30,880 bases of DNA from a virus: the IMG/VR virus record IMGVR_UViG_3300047476_000119, positions 1 to 30,880 of that record. The stretch is one strand, 5' to 3'. This document shows positions 24,010 through 30,301 of the stretch, piece by piece. The translations under genes and the position numbers were made by a program. How positions within the stretch are numbered: position 1 is the first letter of the stretch; every line of letters starts with the position of its first letter. The notes below the pieces were generated by a model that ran no database searches, was not told the DNA's origin, and was given only the letters and a program-made list of their open reading frames with translations.

Positions 24010-24559
24010 AATTTTTAATCCATTCATAAGGCTCTGTTAAAGCCATTTTGTTTGCTTTTGTTACATTTAATTTTTCAGGAATAACTTGTATGTTGTTCGC
24101 ACAATGTAAACCACAACAATTTTTTGCTTGTAATGGAATCATATGGTCAATGTGCCACTTTATTCCAGTAGATTCTCTTAAATTTGCTAAATCAAATGCT
24201 TCTTCCATTACCAATTCATCTAATTCTCCATACCAAGATGGTATAGATTGTAGCTTCACAGACCTTCTTTTTGCGTTATATTTTGCAATTTTAGATGGAT
24301 TTTCTTGCTTCCATTGTTTATTCTTTAAATCAATAGATTCTTTATTTTTTTGATAGTTTTTTGCTCTTATTGCTTGTTGTTTTTTTGGGTTTTCTTTAAT
24401 CCAATTTGAAACTATAGAATTTCTAAACTGCTTACATTCAGAGCATAAGCAATCTCCATTTAACTTTCTCTCAGCAACACCACCTCTTTTACATGGCTTG
24501 CCAGTAAAGTAAGTTTTTAATCCTAAGACTTTTGCTTCTTTCCTTGAACTAATTTTCAT
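23999..24559 (-). CDS. HNH endonuclease inserted between terminase and portal
   Basis: 186 residues from the ATG at 24559, which overlaps the terminase stop as ATGA (an ATG at 24568 is in frame). The N-terminus has TYFTGKPCKRGGVAERK and CLCSEC (zinc-binding Cys). A basic helical linker follows. The C-terminus has the HNH core WHIDHMIPLQAKNCCGLHC, NNIQVIPEKLN and KANK. This is a common free-standing phage homing endonuclease type. The AT-rich codons (many AAA, ATT) contrast with the terminase and portal on both sides, suggesting a recent arrival. Confidence 0.88.
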   Translation of the reverse strand: MKISSRKEAKVLGLKTYFTGKPCKRGGVAERKLNGDCLCSECKQFRNSIVSNWIKENPKKQQAIRAKNYQKNKESIDLKNKQWKQENPSKIAKYNAKRRSVKLQSIPSWYGELDELVMEEAFDLANLRESTGIKWHIDHMIPLQAKNCCGLHCANNIQVIPEKLNVTKANKMALTEPYEWIKNYGH

Positions 24560-25815
24560 ACCACCCATTTAGTGTTAATCTGTAGTGGCTTAGACCACGA
24601 GCTACCTGTGTTATCTAGACCTATTGCCAAGTACCTAAAAGCATCTGAACCATGAGAAGCCCAGTCATGCAAAGGTTTCTCATAGTAAACATTTCGCTTT
24701 TCGTCAAACTCTCTCCTATAGTTTCTCAGACAATCAACTCCTTGTCTAACTCTAGGCATATTGAACCAACATTTCGGTAACAATCGTCTGACTGATTGAA
24801 TACCATCATCTACCGACAATCTAGGTAAAACATCTACATTCAGTCCTGCACCTTGTAGCATCTCTAACCTAGATTTTCCTGTACCTAATTCTCTGACTGA
24901 CACATCATGCGGAAGTTTATGGCTTGCATTAGTCCAGCCATTATCCTTAATCCAGTTCACATACCAGTCTAATCCTTGACCATGATTTTCTACATAGTCC
25001 ATGATTCTTACCTCTTGACCTGTTACTTGAGCGACCCAAATAGCTGTGGAGTCACCCATTCCCAAGTCCCAAGCAGTAAATGTCTGGCATAGGTCATCTC
25101 TTGTAACCTCTACCATTCTGCCTTTTTCTTCCAAGTCATTCATCAGTTTGCCATAGTAACTGCCCTCTACAGCAGCATGGAAGCTACACTCGAACTCTTG
25201 CTGATACTTGTCCTCTCCCATCTCAGCCCTAGCTGCCTTCAGCTCTGACTCTGGAACTAGCTTTGTCTCGCTTGCCTTGAACTCTAGCAGTCCCCACTCA
25301 GGAGTATCTTCTGCTCGGTCTCTTAGGTCTTTAAAGTGATTCTGTCCCTTCGGAGTTCCAATGAACAAACACCAGCCTAATCTGTCGGCTAGTGCAGGTC
25401 TTAGAATTTCTGTCCAAATCTTAGGGTTCTGGTCACCAATCTCATCTAGGATGACACCATCAAAATACTGCCCTCGGAGTGAATCAGGGTTATCAGAGCC
25501 ATATAACTGGATTCTTCTACCCATGAAGTCCACTCTCAACTCAGAGATATTCTCTGTACCGCCTAAAGGTCTTGCATACTTACAAAGGTAATCCCAAGCT
25601 ACTCGCTTTGCCTGTCCATAAGTAGGAGCAATATAAGCATATCTAGGGTTTTCCTTAGTATTTAGAACAGCATCCTTAATCAGATGGTTAATCGCACTAA
25701 CTGTCTTACCCATTCTTCGGTGAGCTACCACTACCCCAAATCTATGGTTATCCATCAGCTCGTGAATTGCAAGCTGTGGTTCTCTAGGTTTGTAAGGAAT
25801 GATTATTTCTGCCAA
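24556..25815 (-). CDS. terL: Terminase large subunit
   Basis: 419 residues. The ATPase has Walker A AHRRMGKT (31-38), Walker B VILDE (121-125) and coupling motif FIGTP (151-155). The nuclease is RNase H-like, with Asp250 (FTAWDLGMGDST), Asp304 (LPHDV) and Asp391 (HGSDAFRY) as likely metal ligands. It drives DNA into the procapsid and cuts it. The early R-R-M-G-K-T Walker A is the usual deviant form in phage terminases. It overlaps the small terminase gene by 13 bases. Confidence 0.95.
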   Translation of the reverse strand: MAEIIIPYKPREPQLAIHELMDNHRFGVVVAHRRMGKTVSAINHLIKDAVLNTKENPRYAYIAPTYGQAKRVAWDYLCKYARPLGGTENISELRVDFMGRRIQLYGSDNPDSLRGQYFDGVILDEIGDQNPKIWTEILRPALADRLGWCLFIGTPKGQNHFKDLRDRAEDTPEWGLLEFKASETKLVPESELKAARAEMGEDKYQQEFECSFHAAVEGSYYGKLMNDLEEKGRMVEVTRDDLCQTFTAWDLGMGDSTAIWVAQVTGQEVRIMDYVENHGQGLDWYVNWIKDNGWTNASHKLPHDVSVRELGTGKSRLEMLQGAGLNVDVLPRLSVDDGIQSVRRLLPKCWFNMPRVRQGVDCLRNYRREFDEKRNVYYEKPLHDWASHGSDAFRYLAIGLDNTGSSWSKPLQINTKWVV

Positions 25816-26192
25816 GTAACCACCATCTTTAGGTCTTGACCATCAGCACCACTAATCTCTTGTTTGAGTCTGTCTGAGTATTTTCTAGGGAATCTTGCAG
25901 CCATGCTTCTAGACCATAATCCTTGGTTTAGTTTAGCTGCATCTTTCTCCTCAATCATATAAGACTGAGCCATTTCTTCCCACCATGCTTGCTCATAGGC
26001 TTGAGCTTCTTCCAAGGCATGACAAAATTCCTCATATTCTTTGCGCCATCTGCATAAAGTTCTATAAGAAACATTGAGTTGCATTGCCATTTGCTCAAAT
26101 GACTTGCCTAGCTTGCCAAGCTCTATAACCTTGTCACAAAAACTAGGGTCATAGTCTGTTGGTCTACCTACTGGGTTCTTTACTTCTTCCAT
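25803..26192 (-). CDS. terS: Terminase small subunit
   Basis: 129 residues. NPVGRPTDYDPSFCDKVIELGKLG is followed by a helix-turn-helix (SFEQMAMQLNVSYRTLCRWRK, about 30-50), then a helical oligomerisation region and a basic end. This is the usual pattern of small terminases that recognise phage DNA and pass it to the large subunit. It sits directly before terL and overlaps it. No clear packaging site can be pointed out from the sequence. Confidence 0.88.
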   Translation of the reverse strand: MEEVKNPVGRPTDYDPSFCDKVIELGKLGKSFEQMAMQLNVSYRTLCRWRKEYEEFCHALEEAQAYEQAWWEEMAQSYMIEEKDAAKLNQGLWSRSMAARFPRKYSDRLKQEISGADGQDLKMVVTWQK

Positions 26193-26258
26193 TCCAATCC
26201 TTGCGGTTCTTGGTTGATGATTGTTTAAGTTTATATTAACTGTTGTTTTTATGCAACA
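26193..26258 (-). promoter_or_regulatory. Short gap before the packaging genes, weak promoter-like sequence
   Basis: Read on the minus strand it has TTGCAT, 15 bases, then TATAAA upstream of the small terminase. The spacing is short, so this is weak. Just upstream, CAACAC (26254-26259) and GTGTTG (26267-26272) can form a six-base-pair hairpin that overlaps the stop of the preceding small gene. Confidence 0.25.
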
Positions 26259-26417
26259 CTAGTGAAGTGTTGGTCTATCACCAATGAACTGTATCCTGTC
26301 TGTATTTAGTTCATCAGCTAATTCTAGTAAGTAAGGATAGAGTTGGCTTAAAAATATATCTTTCTCTGCTAAGCTATCCCATTGTATTTGTAGGTTCTTT
26401 AGGTGAATTACTACCAT
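26259..26417 (-). CDS. Small hypothetical protein before terminase
   Basis: 52 residues: MVVIHLKNLQIQWDSLAEKD, then a helix FLSQLYPYLLELADELN and a basic end. It starts inside the upstream DUF6321-like gene (overlap of 7 bases), as in the other coupled genes of this cluster. It is leucine-rich and helical, with no motif. The overlap is the main support. Confidence 0.6.
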   Translation of the reverse strand: MVVIHLKNLQIQWDSLAEKDIFLSQLYPYLLELADELNTDRIQFIGDRPTLH

Positions 26418-26701
26418 TTAACCTTGTCTGCCCAGTAAGCTGCACTCATTTTGCCTTTAGCAATATTGGCTGAGTGTCTAGCCTTGAATGACTTTCTTCT
26501 TGCTTTATCAGCCTCGGACTCACCTTTTTTAGCTGGTGAACCTGATACACCTTGCTGACCAAAGCGGATTGTCTTGGTCTTATCACCTTCTTTAGCCACT
26601 ACTACATGGCTTTTAGTAGGATGATTAGGAGTTCTTTTTGGCTTGTTAAATCCATCCACCCCAATTCTCTCAAGAATCTTGGCAGCTTCTCTAATCTTCA
26701 T
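26411..26701 (-). CDS. DUF6321-like small phage protein
   Basis: 96 residues. GVDGFNKPKRTPNHPTKSHV and VVAKEGDKTKTIRFGQQGV in the first half, then RRKSFKARHSANIAKGKMS and AAYWADKVKW at the end, are the conserved pattern of the DUF6321 family of phage proteins. It is very basic and may bind nucleic acid, but no activity is known. It begins by ATGA overlap with the upstream DUF6496-like gene. Confidence 0.85.
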   Translation of the reverse strand: MKIREAAKILERIGVDGFNKPKRTPNHPTKSHVVVAKEGDKTKTIRFGQQGVSGSPAKKGESEADKARRKSFKARHSANIAKGKMSAAYWADKVKW

Positions 26702-26859
26702 TTTTTGTAGCGAGCTTTTTTAGATGCTTCGCTAATCGCAATCGCAATGGCTTGCTTTGGGTTAGTGACCACTTTGCCACCTTTGCCAGAGTGCAGAGTG
26801 CCTTCTTTGTATTCACCCATTACTTTGCCAATTTTCTTCTGAGTCTTAGTCATTTTCAT
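26698..26859 (-). CDS. DUF6496-like small basic protein
   Basis: 53 residues. TQKKIGKVMGEYKEGTLHSG, KGGKVVTNPKQAIAIAISEA and KKARYKK match the DUF6496 pattern (a mobile SGKG..VTN.KQAIAIA core). It is small and basic, probably DNA- or RNA-associated. Starts are possible at 26859 or 26853. Its stop overlaps the next gene as ATGA and its start overlaps the previous stop as ATGA. Confidence 0.75.
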   Translation of the reverse strand: MKMTKTQKKIGKVMGEYKEGTLHSGKGGKVVTNPKQAIAIAISEASKKARYKK

Positions 26860-27014
26860 TTTTTAGCCTTGTATGGTTTAGCTGTCTTTGCAGCAGCTTT
26901 AAAGTCTTTAGCACTAGGAGCAGCCTTGCTACCAGCCTTGTTCATCTTTTCACCAGAACCTGCAGCGATACGCTTGCGCTTTGCATGGATATTTCCGTAT
27001 AGACTATTCTTCAT
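26856..27014 (-). CDS. Small basic phage protein
   Basis: 52 residues: MKNSLYGNIHAKRKRIAAGS, then GEKMNKAGSKAAPSAKDFKA and a Lys-rich end. Proteins with NIHAKRKRIAAGSGEKM are widespread next to DUF6496-like genes in environmental phages. The strong positive charge suggests nucleic-acid binding. It overlaps the upstream gene by 11 bases and the downstream gene as ATGA. Confidence 0.75.
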   Translation of the reverse strand: MKNSLYGNIHAKRKRIAAGSGEKMNKAGSKAAPSAKDFKAAAKTAKPYKAKK

Positions 27015-27372
27015 AGTCACCTTCCATTTCTTCCATTTCTTCTTCTTCTGTCTTTACTTCGAACTCATCACAGCCATTCTTCTCTGCACAGGTGAACTCG
27101 AACTTCTCGCAGAAGCCCATGCCTTTACCCATACCACAAGTCGGCATATCTTTAGAAGGACAGAAATACTCACAATCCATGCACTTAGCTACTGGCTTGT
27201 CTGTATAGTTAGCGACCACTACCGCTTTCCGCTTGTTACCTTCGTTGATAACTTTGTCTTGTGTTGCCAATGGACAAGCAGAGACATCACTCTCAAGAAG
27301 TCCACCCTCTTTGCTCTCAGCCATCTTAGGTTTACCACCTAACAGACCTACCATGATTGTTGTCTTGTCCAT
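27004..27372 (-). CDS. Cysteine-rich small protein with acidic tail
   Basis: 122 residues. Nine cysteines lie between residues about 33 and 101 (CPLAT, KCMDCEYFCPS, PTCGMGKGMGFCEKFEFTC, NGCDEF), consistent with one or two zinc sites. The last 20 residues are nearly all Glu (KTEEEEMEEMEGDYEE). It is the first gene after the terminator at 27382-27406 and starts a run of overlapping small genes. No family is recognised. Confidence 0.75.
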   Translation of the reverse strand: MDKTTIMVGLLGGKPKMAESKEGGLLESDVSACPLATQDKVINEGNKRKAVVVANYTDKPVAKCMDCEYFCPSKDMPTCGMGKGMGFCEKFEFTCAEKNGCDEFEVKTEEEEMEEMEGDYEE

Positions 27373-27381
27373 AAAATTCCC

Positions 27382-27406
27382 AAAAAAAATGCCCTATTGC
27401 TAGGGC
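27382..27406 (-). terminator. Factor-independent terminator between operons
   Basis: On the minus strand GCCCTA-GCAA-TAGGGC (27406-27391) forms a six-base-pair stem with a four-base loop, followed by ATTTTTTTT (27390-27382). It ends the replication/regulation genes. It is only 10 bases before the next ATG, so it may also act as an attenuator for the small-gene and packaging operon. Confidence 0.85.
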
Positions 27407-27431
27407 TAAAATCACTTCTCACTATTAATAC

Positions 27432-27452
27432 GAAAGTGCAAGAAACACTTTC
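27432..27452 (-). other. Second hairpin upstream of the terminator
   Basis: GAAAGTG (27432-27438) and CACTTTC (27446-27452) form a perfect seven-base-pair stem with a seven-base loop. It lies 25 bases upstream (in transcription order) of the terminator and has no T run. It could be an RNA processing or antitermination element, or simply protect the 3' end. Confidence 0.6.
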
Positions 27453-27475
27453 CCAAGGCAATGTTACTATATTTT

Positions 27476-27661
27476 TTAAGATTCAACAAGTTTTTCTTTA
27501 CAATCCCTACAAATCCATCTTTGGTTCAGACCATTGTTAAATTTCTGGAAGTATCCTGTGTGCTTTGGTTTCTTAGTCCTGCAGTTATCACAAAGCCTTG
27601 TCTCTTGATAGTTTCCGATTAAGCTCTTTGCTAATTCTTGTTCTGGCTTCTTGTAGGTCAT
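27476..27661 (-). CDS. Small CxxC zinc-ribbon-like protein
   Basis: 61 residues. Two CxxC pairs, CDNC and CRDC, are spaced by 25 residues (RTKKPKHTGYF and FNNGLNQRW between), a pattern of one zinc site. It overlaps the upstream gene by 74 bases in another frame, an unusually long overlap here. The only start available is the ATG at 27661. Similar small CxxC proteins are common in phages; the role is unknown. Confidence 0.65.
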   Translation of the reverse strand: MTYKKPEQELAKSLIGNYQETRLCDNCRTKKPKHTGYFQKFNNGLNQRWICRDCKEKLVES

Positions 27662-27974
27662 TCTCTAATTTCTTTACATTGATTCTAAGGTAGTTAGCGA
27701 TAGAATGGTTACTCTGGTATGGATGGCTGACATAAAATGCTTTTAAAGCCCTTCTATGGTGTTCTGGAAGGTCTTTCATACAAGACTCTACTAGCTCTCC
27801 ATCTTTCCAGTCAATACTCGGCATATCAGGGTAATCTTCTTCCATGACATTGCCTAGCTCTGGGTTGTAGTTCTTTTCAAAAGAGCGACAAGTAGATGGC
27901 TGCTTTGGAGAAGGGTCATCTAGCCACAAAGTGACATAGTATGACCAGTTAAGCAATCTCTCGTGAATATTCAT
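27588..27974 (-). CDS. Antiterminator Q / sigma region 4-like regulator
   Basis: 128 residues. The C-terminal part (CMKDLPEHHRRALKAFYVSH, HSIANYLRINVKKLENDLQEAR) looks like the sigma-70 region 4 helix-turn-helix found in phage Q-like antiterminators. The N-terminus (MNIHERLLNWSYYVTLWLDD) is aromatic-rich, as in that group. It could let polymerase read through the terminator at 27382-27406 and so switch on late genes; this is inference from position. It overlaps the Ref-like gene start by 4 bases. Confidence 0.65.
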   Translation of the reverse strand: MNIHERLLNWSYYVTLWLDDPSPKQPSTCRSFEKNYNPELGNVMEEDYPDMPSIDWKDGELVESCMKDLPEHHRRALKAFYVSHPYQSNHSIANYLRINVKKLENDLQEARTRISKELNRKLSRDKAL

Positions 27975-28237
27975 AATAAGTCCAAAGTATATTCTAAAAG
28001 TTCTTCTTCGGTAACCCCATATTTTCTTTCAAAAGCCTTTCTTCCCATTCCATGAACTCCTGTATTTCCTCTGTGGTGTTCGGTACACAATGGTATGACT
28101 GGTGCATTACTTCGTTTCCCTGCTCGTCTAATATGGTGTAACTCAGGCGGTGATTCTCCGTACCCAAGATAACGACACAGGGAACATCCGAGATTTGCCA
28201 CTTTCGCATAATGCTCCTTTTCTGCTTTTGTAGTCAT
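27971..28237 (-). CDS. Ref-like RecA-dependent HNH nuclease
   Basis: 88 residues. LGCSLCRYLGYG (Cys18, Cys21), PELHHIRRAGKRSNAPVIPL (His34-His35), CTEHHRGNTGVHGMGRKAFE (Cys51, His54-His55, His62) match the C-terminal nuclease domain of the P1 Ref family. In P1, Ref cuts DNA at RecA-made displacement loops. This version lacks the basic N-terminal extension of P1 Ref. It sits among replication genes, so a recombination role is plausible. It overlaps the downstream regulator as ATGA-type. Confidence 0.85.
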   Translation of the reverse strand: MTTKAEKEHYAKVANLGCSLCRYLGYGESPPELHHIRRAGKRSNAPVIPLCTEHHRGNTGVHGMGRKAFERKYGVTEEELLEYTLDLL

Positions 28238-28269
28238 GTATACTTCAATCGTCTATTGGTTTAGAAGGG

Positions 28270-28629
28270 CTATTCATTGCTCTCAGTTTGTTCATACCAC
28301 CTCTTAATGAATAATCTTAGCTCAAGCAAAGAATCGCCTCTATGCCTTAACAAATCAAATTCTACCTGCCAGAACTTATCTACTACCATTTCTTCGTCTG
28401 TGTGACCTTGCACGATTAAGACAGTAAAATTAGGTTGTTTAGCCAAAGCCTTTAAAAGTAGCTTCTGACCACCACCAAATTCTTCGTTAGGTCTTTTCCA
28501 TTCACACAGCAAGAACTGTCCTTTACGCTCCATCAGCATATCAATATTAGATGGCAGCCACTTAGGATTATCAGGAATTATTCCAGATAGCCCTGCGAAG
28601 TTTAGATGCTTTGCATCAGGGTTTCGCAT
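28270..28629 (-). CDS. PD-(D/E)XK nuclease-like protein
   Basis: 119 residues from the second of two adjacent ATGs (28632 and 28629). SNIDMLMERKGQFLLCEWKR has Asp30, Glu43 and Lys45 spaced as in the PD-(D/E)XK nuclease fold, and Gln55 follows. The start codons lie at the 3' end of the frameshifted DUF3310 gene. It could be a resolvase- or VRR-NUC-like nuclease used in replication or packaging. Substrate unknown; the fold call is from the motif only. Confidence 0.65.
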   Translation of the reverse strand: MRNPDAKHLNFAGLSGIIPDNPKWLPSNIDMLMERKGQFLLCEWKRPNEEFGGGQKLLLKALAKQPNFTVLIVQGHTDEEMVVDKFWQVEFDLLRHRGDSLLELRLFIKRWYEQTESNE

Positions 28630-28830
28630 CATATTCAAGTTCCATAAGCAACTCAATGTAGTGCTTTGCTTTTTGTAGGTCTGCTAGTCCATTCTTGGTT
28701 TTATGTCTGCAAATATACTTGATGACATTTGCTTCCATAAAAGGAATGTTTTTGCATGAATGAACTGTATTGGCTGTATTACAAGCTCTTTGTAATGGCT
28801 TCCAGATACCTGTTTATCTAGTGCGCTCAT
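28616..28830 (-). pseudogene. DUF3310-like (SaV-like) gene with one-base frameshift
   Basis: The ATG at 28830 overlaps the previous stop as ATGA. The first frame gives GSHYKELVIQPIQFIHA and then leaves the family pattern. Shifting by -1 at the five-A run (minus strand, 28753-28749) gives NIPFMEANVIKYICRHKTKN, GLADLQKAKHYIELLMEL and a stop at 28616-28618, the expected DUF3310 ending (about 71 residues). The protein would be continuous with one more A. It is either a real frameshift (inactivated gene), a sequencing error or -1 slippage at A-AAA. Confidence 0.8.
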
Positions 28831-29183
28831 CTTGTAAGTCTTTCCTCATGCCTTCTGCTTGCTTCCATTGTTCTGGCTAGTTCAGCTCTTAGCTTTGCTG
28901 CCTCTAATAACCAGCGCAGCCTGTCCTCTTGATACATTGCAGCCTTGATTCCATCAATATTTATCAAATAGTCTGGATGAGCTAAAGCATATGCTTCTGC
29001 TCTGCTGACAGGCTCATTCTTGCAGTCTTGCATAAGTCTAGCCTTAATGACCTTTGTCATATTCTCTAGATGCACTCTATTGCTATGAGATTCTGCAAAC
29101 TTCTCAGCATTATCAATAATAAAATTGACAGCCTTTTGACCATCAATTACCTTCATACTTTCTATTGCTTCTTGTTTATCCAT
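28827..29183 (-). CDS. Helical hypothetical phage protein
   Basis: 118 residues, MDKQEAIESMKVIDGQKAVN... to ...LARTMEASRRHEERLTR. It is all helix by composition, with a conserved-looking middle (SRAEAYALAHPDYLINIDGI) and an Arg-rich end. Similar proteins occur in the replication region of short-tailed phages, without a known role. It overlaps the upstream gene by 22 bases and the downstream gene as ATGA. Confidence 0.75.
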   Translation of the reverse strand: MDKQEAIESMKVIDGQKAVNFIIDNAEKFAESHSNRVHLENMTKVIKARLMQDCKNEPVSRAEAYALAHPDYLINIDGIKAAMYQEDRLRWLLEAAKLRAELARTMEASRRHEERLTR

Positions 29184-29347
29184 AATTGAGTTAAACCTTC
29201 CTTTAGTTTTTCAAGCGACTTTACTCCTCGCTTATCTAACACTAATGCCAAATACTTTCTTCTTCCTGACAAATTCATGCTTGCAACAAATCTAAGTTCG
29301 CACTCATGCCTGTATTGCTCGCTTTTGTTTATCTCTGAAATCTTCAA
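29162..29347 (-). CDS. Small basic protein (DUF7696-like), TTG start
   Basis: 61 residues. YRHECELRFVASM and YLALVLDKRGVKSLEKLKEG resemble a small phage family (DUF7696-type) with an ECE.R motif; the match is from memory. It starts at TTG 29347, with GAGGAAG six bases upstream, and no ATG fits. It overlaps the replication protein gene by 44 bases. Function unknown. Confidence 0.65.
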   Translation of the reverse strand: MKISEINKSEQYRHECELRFVASMNLSGRRKYLALVLDKRGVKSLEKLKEGLTQLWINKKQ

Positions 29348-30146
29348 TAAACTTCCTCATCTCAAAATAGCTGTTAAATCTAGCTTTTGTAGGGTCACCA
29401 CCACACTCAACTTTATAAGCATGAGCTATTTGTTGTTCTGTTCCTAGTGGTAATTTCCCTACCTTGCTTTCTTCTGGTTTAGCCCATTCAGCTTTAAAAC
29501 CTACCCAGTTTCTTTCACAACAAAGTTGCATAACATCTTGTAAAGACATCTTAGCTTTCTCAGCTTCTCTTTGTAGACCTTTGAGAGCAGTCTGAGTCCA
29601 AGGAGATTTCTTAGCTTTTCTAACAGCTAAATAATCTTTAAAAACAGAATCAGAAACTCCGTCAGGAGTTATATGTTTTTTATTTTTAGGTTCAGGTTCA
29701 GGTTCTAGTTCAGGTTCAGACTGTTGCGCAACAGATACAGAACCGCTATCCAACTGTTGCGTAGCTGTTGTTTTTGATGCTAACATCTTGAGTTTATTAA
29801 ACTTTTCTATAGCATCTTCGTCATCTATATATAATGACTCTGGTGGAATAGGATATTTAATCCTCTTGATTTGTAGTCGCTGTCTAAACTTAGGAATGAT
29901 TCCAAAAGTCTTTTTGCCATCAGAATATAACCTGATTAGGTCTACATCATTAAGCATTGAAAGCAATCTTTGAATATGCTCTTTCTTTAAATCAGCTCGT
30001 CTTGCCAATCTAAACTCAGTAGCCTCAAATAACCCCATATCATCTGCTGTAAGGCAAATAGCAATATAAAGCCATCTAGCTTCAATTGTTAATGACAATA
30101 CTGCTTCAGACTCAAGCAATCCATCTCTTATAAGTCTATTAGGCAT
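29304..30146 (-). CDS. Winged-helix replication protein (DnaT/primosome-like)
   Basis: 280 residues. The N-terminal 100 residues (LSLTIEARWLYIAICLTADD, FEATEFRLARRADLKKEHIQ) form a winged-helix domain typical of phage replication initiators. A Glu-Pro linker (EPELEPEPEP, about 143-152) follows. The C-terminal domain (DYLAVRKAKKSPWTQTALKG, LCCERNWVGFKAEW) is shared with phage primosomal and DnaT-like proteins that bring the host helicase to the origin. The ATG at 30146 overlaps the stop of the small leader frame by 8 bases. Confidence 0.75.
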   Translation of the reverse strand: MPNRLIRDGLLESEAVLSLTIEARWLYIAICLTADDMGLFEATEFRLARRADLKKEHIQRLLSMLNDVDLIRLYSDGKKTFGIIPKFRQRLQIKRIKYPIPPESLYIDDEDAIEKFNKLKMLASKTTATQQLDSGSVSVAQQSEPELEPEPEPKNKKHITPDGVSDSVFKDYLAVRKAKKSPWTQTALKGLQREAEKAKMSLQDVMQLCCERNWVGFKAEWAKPEESKVGKLPLGTEQQIAHAYKVECGGDPTKARFNSYFEMRKFIEDFRDKQKRAIQA

Positions 30147-30255
30147 AAATACTCCATTTGGTAGCGGGCTTGGGGACTAGCCAAGCAGATACAAAAAGCC
30201 CTAGAGGAAGCCTTTTATATCCTTTTCCGCTATCAAATAAAAAAATTGTTTGCAT
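30139..30255 (-). CDS. Short leader reading frame before replication gene
   Basis: 38 residues: MQTIFLFDSGKGYKRLPLGL then FVSAWLVPKPATKWSIYA. It has a good Shine-Dalgarno (AGAGGA, 4 bases before ATG 30255), and its TAA (30139-30141) overlaps the next ATG, so it could couple translation of the replication protein. The Shine-Dalgarno can pair with codons inside this frame (30201-30209), suggesting control. It may be a regulatory leader rather than a functional peptide. Confidence 0.55.
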   Translation of the reverse strand: MQTIFLFDSGKGYKRLPLGLFVSAWLVPKPATKWSIYA

Positions 30256-30266
30256 GATTCCTCTAG
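30201..30266 (-). promoter_or_regulatory. Inverted repeat that could hide a ribosome binding site
   Basis: On the minus strand CTAGAGGAA (30266-30258) pairs perfectly with TTCCTCTAG (30209-30201), nine base pairs with a 48-base loop. The first arm contains the Shine-Dalgarno of the leader frame. Folding would block its translation and, by coupling, that of the replication gene. Confidence 0.55.
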
Positions 30267-30301
30267 TTAAGATGTTGGGTAGTCAGCCCAATAACTCCAC
30301 T

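Noticed and set aside
26752-27342. 196-residue plus-strand open frame
   Set aside because: It is antisense to three well-supported minus-strand small genes, has a hydrophobic Phe-rich product typical of reading Lys/Glu-rich genes backwards, and has no ribosome binding site.
27994-28209. 71-residue minus-strand frame inside the Ref-like gene
   Set aside because: It fully overlaps the Ref-like nuclease, which has the conserved Cys/His residues; this frame shows no motif.
28631-28656. TTG start at 28656 for the PD-(D/E)XK protein
   Set aside because: It lies in the DUF3310 coding sequence; two ATGs follow at 28632 and 28629 right before the conserved part.
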